Below, piece by piece: positions 61,304-64,000 of a DNA stretch of 64,000 nt (position 1 is its first letter; the number at the start of each line of letters is the position of its first letter). Position numbers and translations under genes: made by a program. Source of the DNA: an uncultured Mordavella sp. (GTDB lineage Bacteria; Bacillota; Clostridia; Lachnospirales; Lachnospiraceae); the NCBI GenBank assembly GCA_902406105.1, contig CABPCP010000002.1, positions 23,982 through 87,981 of the forward strand, in the 5' to 3' direction. The notes beneath the pieces are model-generated. The model made no database searches, was not told the DNA's origin, and saw only the letters and a list, made by a program, of their open reading frames with translations.

Positions 61304-62373
61304 ATGGATGTATTTACACGAGAAATGGCTGCAAAAATAGTGGATCAGACAAATGGGGGCCTGAAAATCCCGGAAGGCATAACAGAACTGGCCGGTGATT
61401 TTGCTTTGTTGTTTGACCGCCAGCCAGACGAAGAAAGAAGTCATCCCTTCCGGGAAATATACATTCACAAGACTGTATCCATAGTAGAAGACATTTTTTT
61501 GACAGAATATGGACCGGATACTGCACCGGTCAAGCGTTTTAAGAAAGTAACTGTGGATCCGGAAAATCCTTTTTTACTTCTGTAAATGGTGTGCTGTTCA
61601 CAAAGGATATGCGTACTCTGGTCTGCTATCCTTGCGGTAAGGACGGTGATAGTTACAAGACTCCAGAGACTGTGGAGACCATTGGTGCAGCTGCGTTTGC
61701 AAATAATGTAAATCTAAGGAAAATTGATTTATCCGCTTCGGTAAAGAGACTGGAATGGCAGGCATTTTTCCAATGTGAGCTGCTGACAGATATTACCTTG
61801 CCAGAGGGTCTGGAATATATCGGGGCGGAATGCTTTGACTTGTCGCTAAAGATCAACCGAATTAAGGTTCCGGAGAGTGTCCGGGCTTTATTTACATCTG
61901 CGATTTCCACAGGAATTGTCATGGAAATACCGGATTCTCTGGATTCACTGGAATATGACTATGTGCCGATGGAATGGCTGGATATGCCTTATGTAGGGCC
62001 TGCCATTCTGACCAATAACAATGAAATCATAGCAGATTTTGCCAAGGACTATGATTATAATCATTTTGAAGGGTATACAGAAGATGAAGACGGGATTATA
62101 TGGTCGGCAGATAAAAAGACCCTAATCTGTTTTCCGTCCTGCTGGAAAAGCGATGCATATAAACTGCCGGAAGACACGGAATATGTATACAAGAAGGCTT
62201 TTTCCTGTACCACTGTCAAACGTTTTTCTTCAAGTCATAAGATTACGATTAATGGCTATGGTGCAGGGGAAAGCAAATATTGCGAGCCTATATCGGGAAA
62301 AAATTTTCATGTTGACGCAGGCATGATTTTTACAGATAAGGAGCAGCTGGACGGAAATGTCTCAAACGCGTAA
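61304..62373 (+). pseudogene. Frameshifted leucine-rich-repeat (BspA-like) protein
   Basis: Two frames together encode one protein. The first ends ...RFKKVTVDPENPFLLL and a stop; one base later the other frame gives TSVNGVLFTKDMRTLVCYPC, exactly the continuation expected for an LRR_5/BspA protein (ENPFFTSVNGVLFTKD). The break is at a run of six T (about 61567-61572). The repeats read ETIGAAAFANNVNLRKIDL, KRLEWQAFFQCELLTDITL and EYIGAECFDLSLKINRI. No secretion signal is seen at the start. The product is either dead or switched by slippage. Confidence 0.7.
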
Positions 62374-62407
62374 GCAGAATACGACAGAAACTTGAAAAAC
62401 AGAGAGG

Positions 62408-62494
62408 ATGGCGTGCTCTTATGCTTTTATCAGCTATCACACCAAAGACCAGATGAAGATTCAGTGGACAGTAAATATGCCATGTTATCAATGA
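62408..62494 (+). pseudogene. TIR-domain-like fragment
   Basis: The frame reads MACSYAFISYHTKDQMKIQW and stops soon after. YxFISYxxKDQ is the opening of TIR domains. Further downstream, an overlapping frame (near 62600) has IEMGCVVQEKIAQSKNPVSL, reminiscent of the middle of such domains, so a decayed TIR gene may span about 62408-62680. Evidence is limited to short motifs. Confidence 0.35.
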
Positions 62495-62686
62495 TATCTT
62501 GGGAAATTGTTTCCGCCTTGTTATTTTGTTTATCAGTGGATCAGAAGAAATGATACGAAAGGCATTACTGGCAGGAATCGGGGCGAGAAACGGAATTGAG
62601 ATGGGGTGCGTGGTGCAGGAGAAGATAGCGCAATCAAAAAACCCGGTTAGTCTGAAGCCGGTAAATATAAGGGATGGGAAGAGTTT

Positions 62687-62809
62687 ATGGCTCAAAATGA
62701 TGAAAAAGAGAGCAAAAAGGAGCGAAAAATCCGGTCGATCAAGTTGTACCCCAAAAGGCAACAAGAAAAAGATCCTGGAAGGCCTGAATTTACAGGAAAA
62801 ACAGAATAA
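62687..62809 (+). CDS. Possible 40-residue basic protein
   Basis: The frame starts MAQNDEKESKKERKIRSIKL and ends RPEFTGKTE; it is rich in Lys, Arg and Glu. GGGAAG lies before the ATG at close distance. A different frame covering the same bases is also open (62499-62876), so the true coding frame, if any, is not certain. I do not recognise it. Confidence 0.3.
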   Translation: MAQNDEKESKKERKIRSIKLYPKRQQEKDPGRPEFTGKTE

Positions 62810-62905
62810 CTCCGAAAGAGGGACTGACCGGGTTTTTAAAGAAAACGGCATAGAAAAAAGTAAAAAACTGGAGTAAAATAAATAATAAGACATAGAAAAG
62901 CAGTA

Positions 62906-63130
62906 GTGACGAATAACTAAGAGTAATTGACACAGTTGCCCTCACAGTATTTGTAGTAACAATTACTTCTTTCTGTGACGAATAACTAAGAGTAATTGAC
63001 ACGTAGCTTCATAGGTAACTGTTTTTGTCATAACTATGTGACGAATAACTAAGAGTAGTTGACATACTTCATCTCCTGTTCTTGTGATAATTCAAAGGTT
63101 TTGTGGAGAATAAGTAGGAGATTTTATATG
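62906..63130 (+). repeat. Four-unit repeat array with a conserved 28-base core
   Basis: A core of 28 bases, starting GTGACGAATAACTAAGAG and ending AATTGACAC, occurs at 62906, 62975 and 63038 (one change in the third copy). A degenerate fourth copy starts at 63103. Unit lengths are 69, 63 and 65 bases, leaving intervals of 41, 35 and about 38 bases. This looks like a small CRISPR array with a degenerate end, but the intervals share a weak motif near CTGTTNTTGTNATAA, which argues for tandem duplication instead. No cas gene is in the window. Confidence 0.7.
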
Positions 63131-63250
63131 GATACCACCTTAGTTACGCTACCCAGAGAAAGAATTACGAAAACAATTGGCAATAAATAGCAGGAATGAA
63201 GAATTCAATGTGATAAAAATTACTATAAATATTTGAGTGGAGAAGAGAGT

Positions 63251-63462
63251 ATGAAAGTGGACATTACTGTAGATGAGCTGTTGGAAGAAGAGAATATTAG
63301 TATGGCAATAGAATTTTTAAAGACCAAGAAGAATACATGTGGGATGATGGGGTATGGTTGCATAAATTAGATGGGTTTTGGAAAATGAACAGAGGTCGTA
63401 TAAGCAAAGAGATAAAGCAGGGAAATTATATTCCGCGGATTGTACATAAAAGAAACTTATAA
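63251..63462 (+). pseudogene. N-terminal fragment of a group-II-type reverse transcriptase
   Basis: The first frame reads MKVDITVDELLEEENISMAI and EFLKTKKNTCG; after loss of one base at about 63341 the other frame continues with DDGVWLHKLDGFWKMNRGRI and EIKQGNYIPRIVHKR, then a stop. That is the N-terminal region of group II intron-like reverse transcriptases. The catalytic YADD region is missing, so it is both frameshifted and truncated. It lies about 120 bases after the repeat array. Confidence 0.6.
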
Positions 63463-63566
63463 TAGCAAATAATCGGTGTAGTGTAATTGATACTATGGTA
63501 TATTTCAAATAAAAGAAAGATTTGTTGCAATAGAAAAAAGAAGATATTTAAAGGAGTACAGTAGCC

Positions 63567-63983
63567 ATGACGAAGGAAAAAGTTTTTGATATATTTAAGG
63601 ATGTTTTAAGTAAAGCTGGCTGGGAAGACGTTGTAAGTCTCAGCGAAAGCACAAACGAATTAGCAGACATTATGATATATCAGAGAGAAAATGATGATGA
63701 ATACCTTGCAGCGAATGGACGTCCTTTATTCCCGTTTCCAGCAATAAAAAATATTCTCTACCAATATGGCCCGGAAAATTTTTATAATTATGTGGGAACA
63801 GAAGTTCAGTTTGTTATTGAATTGCAAGGAAATAGTGAATATATCTTTGAATTTGGTGAAAACGATAATATTGAACTCATGAACTTTAATGGAGAATGGA
63901 TAACAGAATATAAACTGATTGTGGATGCTCTTGCCCAGTATAATCGAGACCGTTTCAAGTTTTGTGTAAATTCAAAAAACTGA
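63567..63983 (+). CDS. Protein of unknown function at the window edge
   Basis: A 138-residue acidic protein: MTKEKVFDIFKDVLSKAGWE, then a central FPFPAIKNILYQYGPENFYNY and EYIFEFGENDNIELMNFNGE. AAGGAG lies about 12 bases before the ATG. The acidic, aromatic composition resembles small immunity or SUKH-like proteins, but I see no firm motif. It is complete and stops 17 bases before the end of the window. Confidence 0.7.
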   Translation: MTKEKVFDIFKDVLSKAGWEDVVSLSESTNELADIMIYQRENDDEYLAANGRPLFPFPAIKNILYQYGPENFYNYVGTEVQFVIELQGNSEYIFEFGENDNIELMNFNGEWITEYKLIVDALAQYNRDRFKFCVNSKN

Positions 63984-64000
63984 TATAAGATATGTCATTA

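Noticed and set aside
62906-63130. True CRISPR array
   Set aside because: Repeat length and spacing fit, but the intervals are related to each other (shared CTGTTNTTGTNATAA-like motif, and the second and third also share CTTCAT near their starts), vary from 35 to 41 bases, and no cas gene is in the window. I kept it as a repeat array.
1-64000. tRNA or rRNA genes and known riboswitches
   Set aside because: I saw no cloverleaf with a GGTTCGAATCC-type arm, no rRNA segments and no recognised riboswitch core by eye; a covariance-model search would be needed to exclude them.

Overview
The window looks like a chromosomal segment of an anaerobic Gram-positive Firmicute of the Clostridia, probably Lachnospiraceae-like. 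This is inferred from strong AGGAGG-type ribosome binding sites, lipobox lipoproteins, a two-domain 2-hydroxyacyl-CoA dehydratase activase, a CIRCE-like heat-shock operator and protein-level resemblance; no rRNA or tRNA gene was seen to confirm it. Most genes lie on the minus strand.

Bases 1-9,330 hold a truncated arylsulfotransferase-like lipoprotein, a sigma factor / membrane protein / ABC ATPase / ABC permease operon with overlapping genes, and a 1467-residue activase fusion. Bases 9,400-36,000 are rich in redox and detoxification genes: LysR regulators, three aldo/keto reductases, a flavin reductase, two iron-containing alcohol dehydrogenases each paired with a related alpha/beta hydrolase, five multidrug-type exporters (three ABC half-transporters and two MATE proteins) with MarR regulators, a two-component system and a Uma2-type protein. 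Four promoters here share a TTGTAC box and an 18-base spacer. Bases 36,100-37,300 carry two Hsp20 genes behind a CIRCE-like operator. Bases 37,300-48,300 form a sugar or polyol catabolic locus: xylulokinase-like kinase, split transketolase, glycerol-dehydrogenase-like and zinc-dependent dehydrogenases, a ribose-type ABC importer, then divergent deoC and a DeoR regulator.

From about 49,900 the sequence turns visibly AT-rich and accessory. The most unusual part is a tightly coupled minus-strand operon (about 60,180 to 50,080): an XRE regulator, small proteins and broken small reading frames, an ABC exporter, an ArsB/SLC13-like permease, proteins I do not recognise, a VirD4/TraG-like ATPase with an altered P-loop, a ClpP-like serine protease, and an M50-type membrane protease whose N-terminus resembles a PqqD/RiPP-recognition domain. 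No relaxase, VirB4 or radical SAM gene accompanies them. I propose a peptide or protein processing-and-export system of undescribed type; this is inference.

The right end holds an MNT/HEPN toxin-antitoxin pair followed by a decaying defence-like zone: a frameshifted leucine-rich-repeat protein, a TIR-like fragment, a four-unit repeat array with a 28-base core, a broken group-II-type reverse transcriptase fragment, and a 138-residue protein of unknown function at the edge.
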